From Kribbella rubisoli (lineage in GTDB: Bacteria > Actinomycetota > Actinomycetes > Propionibacteriales > Kribbellaceae), in the NCBI RefSeq assembly GCF_004217145.1, contig NZ_SHKR01000011.1, positions 930,001 to 994,000 on the forward strand: a DNA stretch of 64,000 bases. The letters run 5' to 3'. Positions 43,979-52,150 of this stretch are shown here, in pieces. Made by a program: the position numbers and the translations under genes. Each line of letters begins with the position of its first letter. Position 1 is the first letter of the stretch. Below the pieces are notes generated by a model, which saw nothing but the letters and a program-made list of their open reading frames with translations, was not told the DNA's origin and searched no databases.

Positions 43979-44053
43979 TTATCTGTTTACGCCGCACACT
44001 GTGTGCGCCATACACAGACCATACAGGCGACTGTCTATGCTGTAAACAGATAA
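43979..44053. promoter_or_regulatory. Operator region between DHA2 pump and TetR genes
   Basis: TTATCTGTTTAC (43979-43990) and GTAAACAGATAA (44042-44053) are perfect 12-bp inverted copies flanking the region, and CGCACAC-T-GTGTGCG (43993-44007) is a separate palindrome between them. The outer arms sit next to each gene's ribosome site, fitting a TetR repressor that silences both promoters. Confidence 0.75.
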
Positions 44054-44063
44054 GGTGGTGGAC

Positions 44064-44789
44064 ATGGAAGAGGACGAACTGCCGCGGGTGCTTCAGCAGC
44101 TCTGGGGGATCGAGGGACGGAGCCGGCCGGGACCGAAGCCGGCGTTCCAGGTGCGGGACATCGGGGATGCGGCGATCAAGCTCGCGGACGCGGGCGGGCT
44201 GAGCGCGGTGTCGATGAGCAAGGTGGCAGCGGAGCTCGGTGTCACGACGATGGCGCTCTACCGCTACGTCGAGGCGAAGGACGACCTGTACGTCGTGATG
44301 CTCGACCAGGCGTTCGGGCTACCGCCGGAGGTGAGCGAGACGGCCGACTGGCGCGAGCGGATCACCACCTGGGCAGAGGCGTTCCAGGCCGCGCTGCAGG
44401 AACACCCCTGGATCCTGCAGGTCCCGGTGTTCGAGCCGCCGCTCTCACCGAACCAGCTGGTCTGGATGGAGACCGGCCTGAAGGCGTTCGAAGGTACGCC
44501 GTTGGAGCCGAACGACCGGATGTCCGCGATGCTGCTGGTGAACATCTTCGTTCGCGGCACCACCGGGCTCAGCGTGAACATGCTGAACATGCCGCCGGCC
44601 GAGGCCGTCGCAGCCGGCGAGCGCTACACCCGGAGGCTGCGGATGCTCGCGACCCCGGATCGCTTCCCGGCCATCGCGACGACCATGGACGGGCCGCAGG
44701 ACTTCATCGACAACGACCCGACCGAGTTCCGGTTCGGTCTGACCACGGTCCTCGACGGGATCCAGTCGTTGATCAGCCGCCGCGGCTGA
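44064..44789 (+). CDS. TetR-family transcriptional regulator (TetR_C type)
   Basis: About 241 residues. The DNA-binding part (VRDIGDAAIKLADAGGLSAV, MSKVAAELGVTTMALYRYVE, KDDLYVVMLDQAFG) lies at residues ~30-85 after a basic leader (GRSRPGPKPAF). The ligand-binding part resembles the TetR_C group of drug-pump repressors. ATG 44064 is chosen, as AAGGTGG at 44052-44058 is well placed; GTGs at 44055 and 44058 are in frame. Divergent from the DHA2 pump it probably represses. Confidence 0.9.
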   Translation: MEEDELPRVLQQLWGIEGRSRPGPKPAFQVRDIGDAAIKLADAGGLSAVSMSKVAAELGVTTMALYRYVEAKDDLYVVMLDQAFGLPPEVSETADWRERITTWAEAFQAALQEHPWILQVPVFEPPLSPNQLVWMETGLKAFEGTPLEPNDRMSAMLLVNIFVRGTTGLSVNMLNMPPAEAVAAGERYTRRLRMLATPDRFPAIATTMDGPQDFIDNDPTEFRFGLTTVLDGIQSLISRRG

Positions 44790-44792
44790 CCG

Positions 44793-45176
44793 TCAGAAGT
44801 CGAGCTTGTCGGCGACGCCGCGCAGTACCGTGGCCACCTGCTTGGCGGACTTGTTGTCGGGCTGGCGGCCGCGGCGGTAGTTCTCACCGATCCGGTCGAG
44901 GAGTTTGATCAGGTCCTCGATGACGACCTGCATCTCCTCCGGCTTCGGGCGCATCGCCTTCGCGACCGACGGCGGCGGGTCGATCAGCCGGACCTGCAGG
45001 GCCTGCTCGCCCTTGCGTCCCTCGACGACGCCGAACTCGACCTTCTGCCCGGGCTTCAGGTTGGTGACACCGGCCGGCAAGGCCTCGGCGCGGACGTAGA
45101 CGTCCCCGCCCTCCTCCTTGCTGAGGAAACCGAACCCCTTGTCGGAGTCGTACCACTTCACCTTGCCAACGGGCAC
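44793..45176 (-). CDS. Cold-shock-domain protein with C-terminal extension
   Basis: 127 residues. Residues 1-65 form a cold-shock domain with RNP1-like KGFGFLSKEEGG and RNP2-like VYVRAE. The GKVKWYD start is canonical. A ~60-residue helical extension (EEMQVVIEDLIKLLDRIGEN then KQVATVLRGVADKLDF) follows, as in the actinobacterial CspB-like form. GTG start at 45174-45176. It binds single-stranded nucleic acid; stand-alone gene whose end is 3 bp from the convergent TetR gene. Confidence 0.9.
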   Translation of the reverse strand: MPVGKVKWYDSDKGFGFLSKEEGGDVYVRAEALPAGVTNLKPGQKVEFGVVEGRKGEQALQVRLIDPPPSVAKAMRPKPEEMQVVIEDLIKLLDRIGENYRRGRQPDNKSAKQVATVLRGVADKLDF

Positions 45177-45302
45177 GGGAACCTCTTCATCAGTATCGTC
45201 GGAAGCGAACGAGCCGTGAGGCCCGCTCAGGAAACCCAGCGTACGTGACCCGGCGCAACCGCGCCTCCGGGAAACTACCTGATCCGGCAGTCTTCCCGCA
45301 CC

Positions 45303-46778
45303 TCACAAACTCCGATACTTTTCGGGATCCGCGAGCCGCTCGTTCATCGACCCGGACCGGAACCCGCGCGGGTCCACCTGCGCCGCCGCGAACCCTTCGG
45401 CCATGACCGCATCGACCAGCTCCCGGTGGTCGACCCGATCGAGGAGCGCCGCGTCGATCTCGATCGAGGCACTCTCGCCGAGATCACGCACCCGCACGTT
45501 CTGCACGTCGTACGACGCCAGCCGCGCGCGGACCGCCTGCTCGGCGCGGTCCACCCGTACCAACAGGTTCGGCGTGATGCGGATGCCGTACGCGATCCGG
45601 CTCGACAGGCAGGCCGCGGCCGGCTTGTCCGACGTCTCGAGGCCCCAGCTACGCGACGCCGTACGGATCTGCGCCTTGGTCAGCCGAGCGTCCCGCAAGG
45701 GCGTCAGCGCACCGCGCTCGAACGCGGCCCGGATCCCCGGCCGGAAGCCGGCGATCGCGTCGTCGGCGTTCGTGCCGGTGGCGATCGCGGTGATGCCGAA
45801 CTCGTCCGCGATCGGCTGCAGCGTCTCGATCAGCTCGGCCTTGCAGAAGTAGCAGCGGGCGCCCGAGTTGGCCTGGTAGCCCTCGCGCTCCATCTCGTGC
45901 GTATGCGGGCTGACATGCCGTACGCCGAGAGCGTCGGCGAAGCGCGCGGCCGGCTCCAACTCCGCCGCCGGAAGCGACGGCGATACCGCGGTCGCCGCGA
46001 CGACGTTGGCCGCGCCGATCGCACGGGCCGCGGCCGCGAGCAGGAACGCCGAGTCGGCGCCGCCGCTGAACGCGACGACCATCTTGTCGTACGACGACAG
46101 CCGCTTCATCAACGCTTCCAGCCGCTGCTCGAGCACGTACTCGTCGAGCCAGGCCGGGAACTCCGTCAGGTCGTTCAGTACGACGTCAGCGCCGTACGCC
46201 CGCAGCTCGTCCGCGGTGAACGGACCGGTCGCGACCGATACCGCGAGGGCCCCCGCCGCGTGCGCTCCGTCGATGTCGGCGGTGTGATCGCCGACGAAGA
46301 TCGTCGCCTCGTGCTCGCGCAGCGCCGTACCCTTCTCGGCTCCGTGCAGATCGCCGACCGGCTCGTCGACGTCCAGGCCGAGGTGCTCGAGGTGCAGCCG
46401 GACCGACGGGGTGTACTTCGCGGAGACGACCATCGTCCGCCCGCGCAACGCCCGGATCGCGGCCAGCGACTCGGCGACGCCCGGCAGCGGCAGGCTGCCC
46501 GTGATCGCGTGCGACGGGTAGTGCTCGCGGTACCGCGCGACCATCGCGTCGACCTGCTCCGGCGGGAACCAGTTCGCCATCTCCCAGGTCAGCGGCGGCC
46601 CGAGCCGGCTCACCACCAGGTCGGTGTCGATGTAGACCCCGGTCTCGGCGGCGAGCAGGTCCCAGACGGCCTGGATCCCCGGCCGGGAGTCGATCAGCGT
46701 CATGTCCAGGTCGAATCCGACCACGAGCTCCGGCACATCGGCGGCGGTCGGGGCGGGCTGGATCTCGGCGGTTGACAC
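45303..46778 (-). CDS. larE: HAD hydrolase fused to LarE-type ATP-dependent sacrificial sulfur transferase
   Basis: About 491 residues. Residues ~15-220 are a HAD phosphatase: GFDLDMTLIDSRPG, TMVVSAKYTPS and FVGDHTADIDGA. Residues ~225-491 are LarE-like: PP-loop VVAFSGGADSAFLL near residue 235, CYFCKAEL near 307 and AACLSSRIAYG near 388. LarE adenylates and sulfurates the nickel-pincer nucleotide precursor. The CYFC pair plus the third Cys fits the variant reported to hold an iron-sulfur cluster. Start GTG 46776-46778 is chosen; the frame extends upstream but overlaps the tetR promoter region. No larB or larC is nearby. Confidence 0.85.
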   Translation of the reverse strand: MSTAEIQPAPTAADVPELVVGFDLDMTLIDSRPGIQAVWDLLAAETGVYIDTDLVVSRLGPPLTWEMANWFPPEQVDAMVARYREHYPSHAITGSLPLPGVAESLAAIRALRGRTMVVSAKYTPSVRLHLEHLGLDVDEPVGDLHGAEKGTALREHEATIFVGDHTADIDGAHAAGALAVSVATGPFTADELRAYGADVVLNDLTEFPAWLDEYVLEQRLEALMKRLSSYDKMVVAFSGGADSAFLLAAAARAIGAANVVAATAVSPSLPAAELEPAARFADALGVRHVSPHTHEMEREGYQANSGARCYFCKAELIETLQPIADEFGITAIATGTNADDAIAGFRPGIRAAFERGALTPLRDARLTKAQIRTASRSWGLETSDKPAAACLSSRIAYGIRITPNLLVRVDRAEQAVRARLASYDVQNVRVRDLGESASIEIDAALLDRVDHRELVDAVMAEGFAAAQVDPRGFRSGSMNERLADPEKYRSL

Positions 46779-46858
46779 GTCCCCAACCCTACGTGCTCCG
46801 AATGAACCACCGGCAGCCGAGACCAAATTGGACATTCTGCGATGTTCTGTCCGAGCAC

Positions 46859-46886
46859 TTGACATCAGAGGCCATTTTGTAAACCC
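46859..46886 (+). promoter_or_regulatory. Probable promoter of tetR-R2lox
   Basis: TTGACA at 46859-46864 is a perfect -35 element. A weak -10 (TGTAAA, 46879-46884) follows at a short 14-bp spacing, and the ATG at 46895 lies 10 bases further on, with no ribosome site, so the transcript may be leaderless. GGACA and TGTCC (46830-46852) flank the region upstream. Confidence 0.4.
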
Positions 46887-46894
46887 TCGACCTC

Positions 46895-47488
46895 ATGACC
46901 TCGTTTGCCGATCGGACCAAACGCCGGCTGCGTGACGAGCTGCTCGACGCGGCGCAGGAGGCGGTGGTCGCCGGTGGGTACGACGGACTCCGGATGGCCG
47001 AGGTGGCTCGCCGGACCGGGGTCTCGCGGCAGACCGTCTACAACGAGTTCGGGGACAAATGGGGCCTGCTGGAAGCAGTCGCGGCCCGCGAGACCGAACG
47101 GTTCCTGCTGGATGTCAACAACGCGATCGCCGAGCAGCCCAACCCGATCGACGGCCTGCGGGCCGCGGTCGAGCGGGCGCTGACGCTGGCCGGCGAGAAC
47201 CCGCTGATCAAGGCGGCGCTGAGCCAACCCGGATCCGACCAGGCCAGTCAACTGCTGACCACACGGGGGCAGCAGGTCATTGAACTGGCCCACCTCCGGC
47301 TAGGTGCCCACGTCAGGGAGCACTGGCCGGAGGTTCCCGCAGAGGACGCGACCAGCTGCGTGGACGTCGCCTTGCGCGTCGTCATCAGCCACATCGTCAC
47401 GCCGGGCCCTCCCCCGGCGGCGGTGGCCGATCAGCTGGCTCGCGTCCTCTCACCCTTCCTCGCCGAGTCCCGGAGGTTGCACGTATGA
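46895..47488 (+). CDS. TetR-family transcriptional regulator
   Basis: 197 residues. DNA-binding domain: [59 protein letters not shown] at residues ~12-70. The remainder is a helical ligand domain. The stop overlaps the R2lox start as ATGA, so both are made together; this TetR-R2lox pairing is also known next to the mycobacterial R2lox gene. Likely controls its own operon; ligand unknown but plausibly a lipid or fatty acid like that bound by R2lox. Confidence 0.9.
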   Translation: MTSFADRTKRRLRDELLDAAQEAVVAGGYDGLRMAEVARRTGVSRQTVYNEFGDKWGLLEAVAARETERFLLDVNNAIAEQPNPIDGLRAAVERALTLAGENPLIKAALSQPGSDQASQLLTTRGQQVIELAHLRLGAHVREHWPEVPAEDATSCVDVALRVVISHIVTPGPPPAAVADQLARVLSPFLAESRRLHV

Positions 47489-48435
47489 ACGACCTGCATC
47501 GGAAAGGCTTCACCACGCTGAAGGCCGGCGGCCTCAACTGGGACGCGCTGCCGTTGCGGCTGTTCGACAAGGGCAACCGCAAGTTCTGGAACCCGCGTGA
47601 CATCGACTTCAGCCAGGACGCGAAGGACTGGCAGGAGCTGAGCGCGGACGACAAGGACAACGCGTTGATGCTCTGCTCGCAGTTCATCGCGGGCGAGGAG
47701 GCTGTGACCGAGGACCTGCAGCCGTTCCTGCAGGCGATGGCTGCCGAGGGCCGGTTCGGCGACGAGATGTACCTGACCCAGTTCTGCTTCGAGGAGGCCA
47801 AGCACACCGCGGTCTTCCGGCTCTGGCTGGACGCTGTCGGCGTCACCGACGACCTGCACCACTACGTCGAGAACAACCCGGGGTACCGCGCGATCTTCTA
47901 CGAGGCCCTGCCCGTCGCGCTGAAGTCGCTGGCCGACGATCCGTCACCGGCCAACCAGGTCCGCGCATCCGTCACCTACAACCACGTGGTGGAAGGGACT
48001 CTGGCCCTCACCGGCTACCACGCGTGGAACCTGCTCTGTACGGCGCGCGGCGTACTGCCCGGCATGCAGGAGCTGATCCGCCGGATCGGCGACGACGAGC
48101 GCCGGCACATGGCGTGGGGCACGTTCACCTGCCGTCGGCACGTCGCCGCGGACGAGGGGAACTGGAAGGTTGTCACCGACACGATGGAGGAACTCCTCCC
48201 CCACGCGCTGACGCAGATCCAGTGGGCGATGGACAACACCGCCGCGCTCCCGCCGGAGATCAACCCGACCGCGCTGATGACGTACGCCGGCGACCGCGCC
48301 ACACGTCGACTCGGCGCGATCGAGTCGGCCGTCGGCGCGGACGTGGCCGGGATCGACCTCGACTACTCCCCCGAGAAGCTCGAGGACGACTTCGGCGACG
48401 AGGACTCAGCCGCGCTGGCGGCGGTTCGCCAGTAG
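47485..48435 (+). CDS. R2-like ligand-binding oxidase (R2lox, Mn/Fe)
   Basis: 316 residues, ferritin-like. All metal ligands of mycobacterial R2lox are conserved with an offset of three: E71, E104, H107, E170, E205 and H208. The residues that form the unique Val-Tyr ether crosslink are V74 and Y165. R2lox proteins assemble a heterodinuclear Mn/Fe centre, bind a long-chain fatty acid in a hydrophobic pocket and probably perform two-electron oxidations; the natural reaction is unknown. This is not a ribonucleotide reductase subunit despite the fold. Its 3' end overlaps the convergent MFS gene by 30 bp. Confidence 0.93.
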   Translation: MNDLHRKGFTTLKAGGLNWDALPLRLFDKGNRKFWNPRDIDFSQDAKDWQELSADDKDNALMLCSQFIAGEEAVTEDLQPFLQAMAAEGRFGDEMYLTQFCFEEAKHTAVFRLWLDAVGVTDDLHHYVENNPGYRAIFYEALPVALKSLADDPSPANQVRASVTYNHVVEGTLALTGYHAWNLLCTARGVLPGMQELIRRIGDDERRHMAWGTFTCRRHVAADEGNWKVVTDTMEELLPHALTQIQWAMDNTAALPPEINPTALMTYAGDRATRRLGAIESAVGADVAGIDLDYSPEKLEDDFGDEDSAALAAVRQ

Positions 48436-49563
48436 AACGATCAGCGCTGCCGTCGCGAGTACTGCGGGAAGCCAGGTGACCGTCGTCGTACCGAGGTGGT
48501 CGGCGACCTGGCCGCCGGTGAAGGCGCCGAGCGCGATCGATCCGTTGTAGACCCCCACCAGGACAGCGGACGAGGATTCGGGGGCGTTGGGCGCGGCGGC
48601 GTGTCCCCAGGCTTGCGTGCTGACGCTCGTACCGCCGTACGCAAGGCCCCAGATCACCAGCAGGACAAGGGATCCGGCGACGGTGGTGCCGAGGACGGGC
48701 ACCGCGACGGTAGCGAGCGCGATGCCGGCGGCGATGACCGCGAGGGCGCGGGTCGGGCGGAGGGCGCCGGTCAGGAAGTTGCCGACGACACCGGCCACGC
48801 CGTACGCGAGCAGCAGGGTCCCGATCAGCGCCGGACCGGAGTGCGGCTCGAGGAGCGGACGGATATAGGTGTACGCCGCGAAGTGGCCGGTCACGATCAG
48901 CGCGACGAGGACCAGACCGACGCGAACGTCCTTGATTTGCAGGACTTCTCGTACGTCGGACAGCTGCACGGATCGCTCGGGGGCGAGGCTCGGGAGGAAG
49001 GCTGCGATCGCGGCGGCGAGGCCGAGTGCGAGCAGTCCGACGCCGGCGAACGCCCAGCGCCAGCCGATGAGCTCGCCGACGTACGCACCGGCTGGAATGC
49101 CAAGCACAGATGCGATTCCGATGCCGCTGAAGATGAGCGAGGTCGCCGGGCCGGCGGCATGCTCGGGTACGACGCGACGCGCGAGCCCGATCGTCAGCAA
49201 CCAGACACCGCCGATCGAGATGCCCATCAAGATGCGCGCTGCGCTGAAGACCCAGTAGACCGGTGCGATTGCGGCAACGAATGCCGCGAAGGCGAGCAGC
49301 ACCATCAGTCCGCCCAGAACTGCCCGGCGGTCCCGCCTGCCCAGGACCAGCGGCAGGACAGGCGCGGCCAATGCGGAGACCACGCCGGTGGTGGTGAGCG
49401 CCAGGCCTGCGGTGCCTTCCGATACGTGAAGTGATCCGCCGATTGGAGTGAGCAGACCCACGGGAAGCATCTCGGCCGTCACCACGGTGAACACAGTCGC
49501 CGACATGACTATGGATGCGGTCCAGCCCCGGGTGTCCACCCCGTCCGCGCAGATCGTCGTCAT
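48406..49563 (-). CDS. MFS transporter (sugar-efflux/arabinose-type)
   Basis: About 385 residues, 12 hydrophobic segments. Motifs [20 protein letters not shown] and [19 protein letters not shown] are typical of the AraJ/YdhP-like efflux group. Start is uncertain: ATG 49563 has GGAGG only one base away; GTG 49539 and ATG 49506 are in-frame alternatives. Divergent from a LysR gene, with the palindrome at 49621-49635 between or near them; likely an inducible exporter. Confidence 0.85.
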   Translation of the reverse strand: MTTICADGVDTRGWTASIVMSATVFTVVTAEMLPVGLLTPIGGSLHVSEGTAGLALTTTGVVSALAAPVLPLVLGRRDRRAVLGGLMVLLAFAAFVAAIAPVYWVFSAARILMGISIGGVWLLTIGLARRVVPEHAAGPATSLIFSGIGIASVLGIPAGAYVGELIGWRWAFAGVGLLALGLAAAIAAFLPSLAPERSVQLSDVREVLQIKDVRVGLVLVALIVTGHFAAYTYIRPLLEPHSGPALIGTLLLAYGVAGVVGNFLTGALRPTRALAVIAAGIALATVAVPVLGTTVAGSLVLLVIWGLAYGGTSVSTQAWGHAAAPNAPESSSAVLVGVYNGSIALGAFTGGQVADHLGTTTVTWLPAVLATAALIVLLANRRQRG

Positions 49564-49620
49564 ACCTCCAGTGAGCGGCCGCAAGGCCACCCGGAACAAC
49601 GGCGATGTAGTCATGCTTGT

Positions 49621-49635
49621 ATTAGCTGAGCTAAT
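49621..49635. promoter_or_regulatory. Perfect LysR-type palindrome
   Basis: ATTAGCT-G-AGCTAAT is a perfect 15-bp palindrome with the T-N11-A form expected of LysR boxes. It lies 16 bp before the lysR ATG and 57 bp before the divergent MFS start. Confidence 0.75.
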
Positions 49636-49651
49636 CGATGAAGGTGGAACC

Positions 49652-50536
49652 ATGGCCGTCGAGATCCGCGAACTGGAGTGCTTCCTGGTGCTCGCGGACG
49701 AGCTCCACTTCGGCCGTACGGCGGAACGCCTGTACCTCTCGCAGAGCCGGGTCAGCCAACTGCTCCAGTCGCTGGAGCGCCGCATCGGCGGCCCGCTGTT
49801 CGAGCGCACGAGCCGCCGGGTCGCGCTGACGCCGCTCGGCAAGGAATTCCTGACCTCGCTGCGCCCGGCGTACGCGGCCTTGGAGCGGGTCGTCGGGGAT
49901 GCCCGCGAGTACGCCGCGAATGTGAAGGGCAAGCTCCGGATCGGCTTCCAGGGCGCGGCCAACGACACCGTCCTAGGCGCCGTGGCGAAGTTCCAGTCCC
50001 ATCACCCGGACTGTTTGATCGACGTCTGTGAACTGCCGCTCAACGACCCCTTCGGCGCGGTACGCCGGGGTGACGTCGACGCGGCAGTCGTCATGCTGCC
50101 GATGGCCGAGGACGACCTCGTGCTGGGCCCGGTCTTCTCGCGCCAGCAGCAGACCCTCACGGTCGGCTCGGGTCATCGGCTCGCCTCGCGGTCGTCGATC
50201 GACGCGGAGGAACTGGCCGAGGAGACGCTGATTGCGATCGCGGGACCCGCACCCGGCTACTGGCGACAGGCCCAGGCGCCGACGCAGACACCCGCCGGCG
50301 CGCTGATCCACCGTGGTCCGGATGTCCGGACGCTGCAGGAAGGCTTGTCGCTGATCGCCGCAGGTCGCGGCGGCATGCTCGTGTGCCGCCCGACCGCCGA
50401 GCGCAACCAGCACTGGGACGGCATCGTCAGCATCCCGCTCACCGGCGTACCCGAGTCGGCCCTCGGCCTGGTCTGGCGCCGCGGCGAGGACACTCCCGCA
50501 CTGAAGTCCTTCGCGGATCAGCTACGCCTGAAGTAG
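49652..50536 (+). CDS. LysR-family transcriptional regulator
   Basis: 294 residues from ATG 49652, which follows AAGGTGG by 5-6 bases; the longer open frame overlaps the divergent MFS gene and is not used. N-terminal helix-turn-helix: LVLADELHFGRTAERLYLSQ and VSQLLQSLERRIGGPLFERT. The effector domain begins near residue 90 (KLRIGFQGAANDTVLGAVAK). Probably binds the T-N11-A palindrome just upstream and regulates the divergent exporter. Confidence 0.9.
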   Translation: MAVEIRELECFLVLADELHFGRTAERLYLSQSRVSQLLQSLERRIGGPLFERTSRRVALTPLGKEFLTSLRPAYAALERVVGDAREYAANVKGKLRIGFQGAANDTVLGAVAKFQSHHPDCLIDVCELPLNDPFGAVRRGDVDAAVVMLPMAEDDLVLGPVFSRQQQTLTVGSGHRLASRSSIDAEELAEETLIAIAGPAPGYWRQAQAPTQTPAGALIHRGPDVRTLQEGLSLIAAGRGGMLVCRPTAERNQHWDGIVSIPLTGVPESALGLVWRRGEDTPALKSFADQLRLK

Positions 50537-50579
50537 TCCTCGCGGCGCCGGGTTTGGGGCGGTTGGCAGACTGGGGCCT

Positions 50580-51056
50580 GTGACAACGGTGTTGACACCT
50601 GCGGAGCGGCGGGGTGCGTCGTTCGCGAGCGCGATGGCTGCCGTGGTTCGCCGGTTGCCGTGGGGGTTGTCGCGGCTTCCGGCCAGCCTGCTCGGATTCG
50701 TGGTGATCAACGGGTTCACGTTCGGCGTGGACCTCGCGCTGCTGACCGGGTTACGGTCGTGGGCGCGGCTGCCGCTCTGGCTGGCGATCACTCTCGCCTA
50801 CGCGGCTGCGTTCGGGCTGAGCTACGTGCTCAATCGCACGTTGAACTTCCGCTCGCACGGCGAGGTGGGGCCACAGGTCGCGAAGTACGTGGGTGTGATC
50901 GTGGTCAACTATCTGGTCTGGATTCTCGGGGTCGGCGCCGGGCTGGGCGCACTCGGCGTCGAGTATCACCTCAGCCGCGTCGTCGCGGGTGCCTGCGAGG
51001 GTGTTTACATGTACTGCGCGCTTCGCTGGTTCGTGTTCCGGAGCAGCCGGGAGTAG
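50580..51056 (+). CDS. GtrA-family membrane protein
   Basis: 158 residues, four membrane helices: LLGFVVINGFTFGVDLALLT, LWLAITLAYAAAFGLSYVLN, YVGVIVVNYLVWILGVGAG and the last with RVVAGACEGVYMY. RTLNFRS and the C-terminal RWFVFRSS motifs are typical of GtrA, thought to flip or handle polyprenyl-linked sugars for cell-envelope glycosylation. GTG start. The last 52 bp overlap the convergent glycosyltransferase gene of the Nit1C operon. Confidence 0.88.
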   Translation: MTTVLTPAERRGASFASAMAAVVRRLPWGLSRLPASLLGFVVINGFTFGVDLALLTGLRSWARLPLWLAITLAYAAAFGLSYVLNRTLNFRSHGEVGPQVAKYVGVIVVNYLVWILGVGAGLGALGVEYHLSRVVAGACEGVYMYCALRWFVFRSSRE

Positions 51057-52150
51057 AGGTCCAGGTGCGCGTCGGCGGCTGCTGTCCAGGTGTAGGTGGC
51101 GGCGACCTCGCGGCCGAGGTCGGCGCGGCTGTGGTCTGTCAGCGCGTCACGGAGGGCGTTCGCGAGGGCGGCAGGACCGGTCGCGTAGGTCGCAGCGTCG
51201 CCGAAGATCCCGCGGAAGACGGGTAGGTCGGAGACGACGAGCGGGACGCCTGCCGCCAGCGCCTCCAGCGGGGCGAGCCCGAACCCCTCCTTGATCGATG
51301 GAAAGGCGAACACCTCGGCACCCGCCACCAGGCTCGGCAGATCGGCGTCGTCAACAGGCCCGAGCACGACGGGCACGACACCGAGCTCCGCGGCCCGCTC
51401 ATCCCAGGCCGCCCGGTAGGACCGGTAGTCGAAAAGCGTCTCGCCACCAGCGATCACCAGCTTCAGCTCGCGGTCACTCGCCCCCGCGACCTGGATTGGC
51501 TCCGCCGCCGTCAGTTGGGCGTAGGCCTCGAGCAGGTCGAGGGAGCCCTTGCGCGGTTCGATGCCGCCGACGGTCAGCACATACCGGCCCAGCCGGCGAC
51601 GCCAACCGTCCTGCCGAGCTACTGCGACTGGATCGTCCGACGCGGCTGTTGCGAAGCGGGTGGCGTCCACGCCGTTGGGGATTACTGTTGCCTTGAGCCC
51701 CCAACCGGTGAGGAGCTCGTCGGCGACAGCGGCGGAGACGCAGACGTGCGCGTACGGGTCGACGATCGCGCGTTCATGACACGCCGCCAGCTCCGGCGTA
51801 CTGAAATGGTCGAGGTGATGCACCGTCCGGATACAGCGGCCGGCCGCGTTCGCGCTGATGCAGTCCTGCGCGTGCACGACGTCGTACTGCGATCCGTCGA
51901 ACGCATCACGCAGTACCGCGATCGACCGGAGAATGCGCGGGCCGACACCCTCACCGGGCACGTCCGGGAACGGGACCAGCGACAACCGCACCCGCGGATC
52001 GACCGGGCGGAAGAAGCCTTCGTCGCCACCGCGCGCGAGCGACCACACCGTCACGTCGGCGCCCGCCGCCGCCAGCGCCTCCGCCAGGTAGAGCGTGTGC
52101 ACGACACCGCCCCGCGGTTTGGTCGAGTAGCTGAGCAGCGCGATCCGCAT
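51005..52150 (-). CDS. MSMEG_0565-family glycosyltransferase (Nit1C cluster)
   Basis: 381 residues, GT4-like GT-B fold. Donor domain motif VFAFPSIKEGFGLAPLEALA with the E-x7-E type pattern, acceptor side LLSYSTKPRGGVVHTLYLAE, and VHHLDHFSTPELAACHERA typical of the MSMEG_0565 family that accompanies Nit1 nitrilase clusters. ATG overlaps the upstream nitrilase-like stop by one base (TGATG). It is the last gene of the operon. The sugar donor and acceptor are unknown; it may glycosylate the final product of the pathway. Confidence 0.88.
   Translation of the reverse strand: MRIALLSYSTKPRGGVVHTLYLAEALAAAGADVTVWSLARGGDEGFFRPVDPRVRLSLVPFPDVPGEGVGPRILRSIAVLRDAFDGSQYDVVHAQDCISANAAGRCIRTVHHLDHFSTPELAACHERAIVDPYAHVCVSAAVADELLTGWGLKATVIPNGVDATRFATAASDDPVAVARQDGWRRRLGRYVLTVGGIEPRKGSLDLLEAYAQLTAAEPIQVAGASDRELKLVIAGGETLFDYRSYRAAWDERAAELGVVPVVLGPVDDADLPSLVAGAEVFAFPSIKEGFGLAPLEALAAGVPLVVSDLPVFRGIFGDAATYATGPAALANALRDALTDHSRADLGREVAATYTWTAAADAHLDLYSRLLRNTNQRSAQYM

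Noticed and set aside
47485-48435. Ribonucleotide reductase small subunit
   Set aside because: Lacks the R1 partner gene and carries the R2lox crosslink residues V74/Y165 and TetR pairing.
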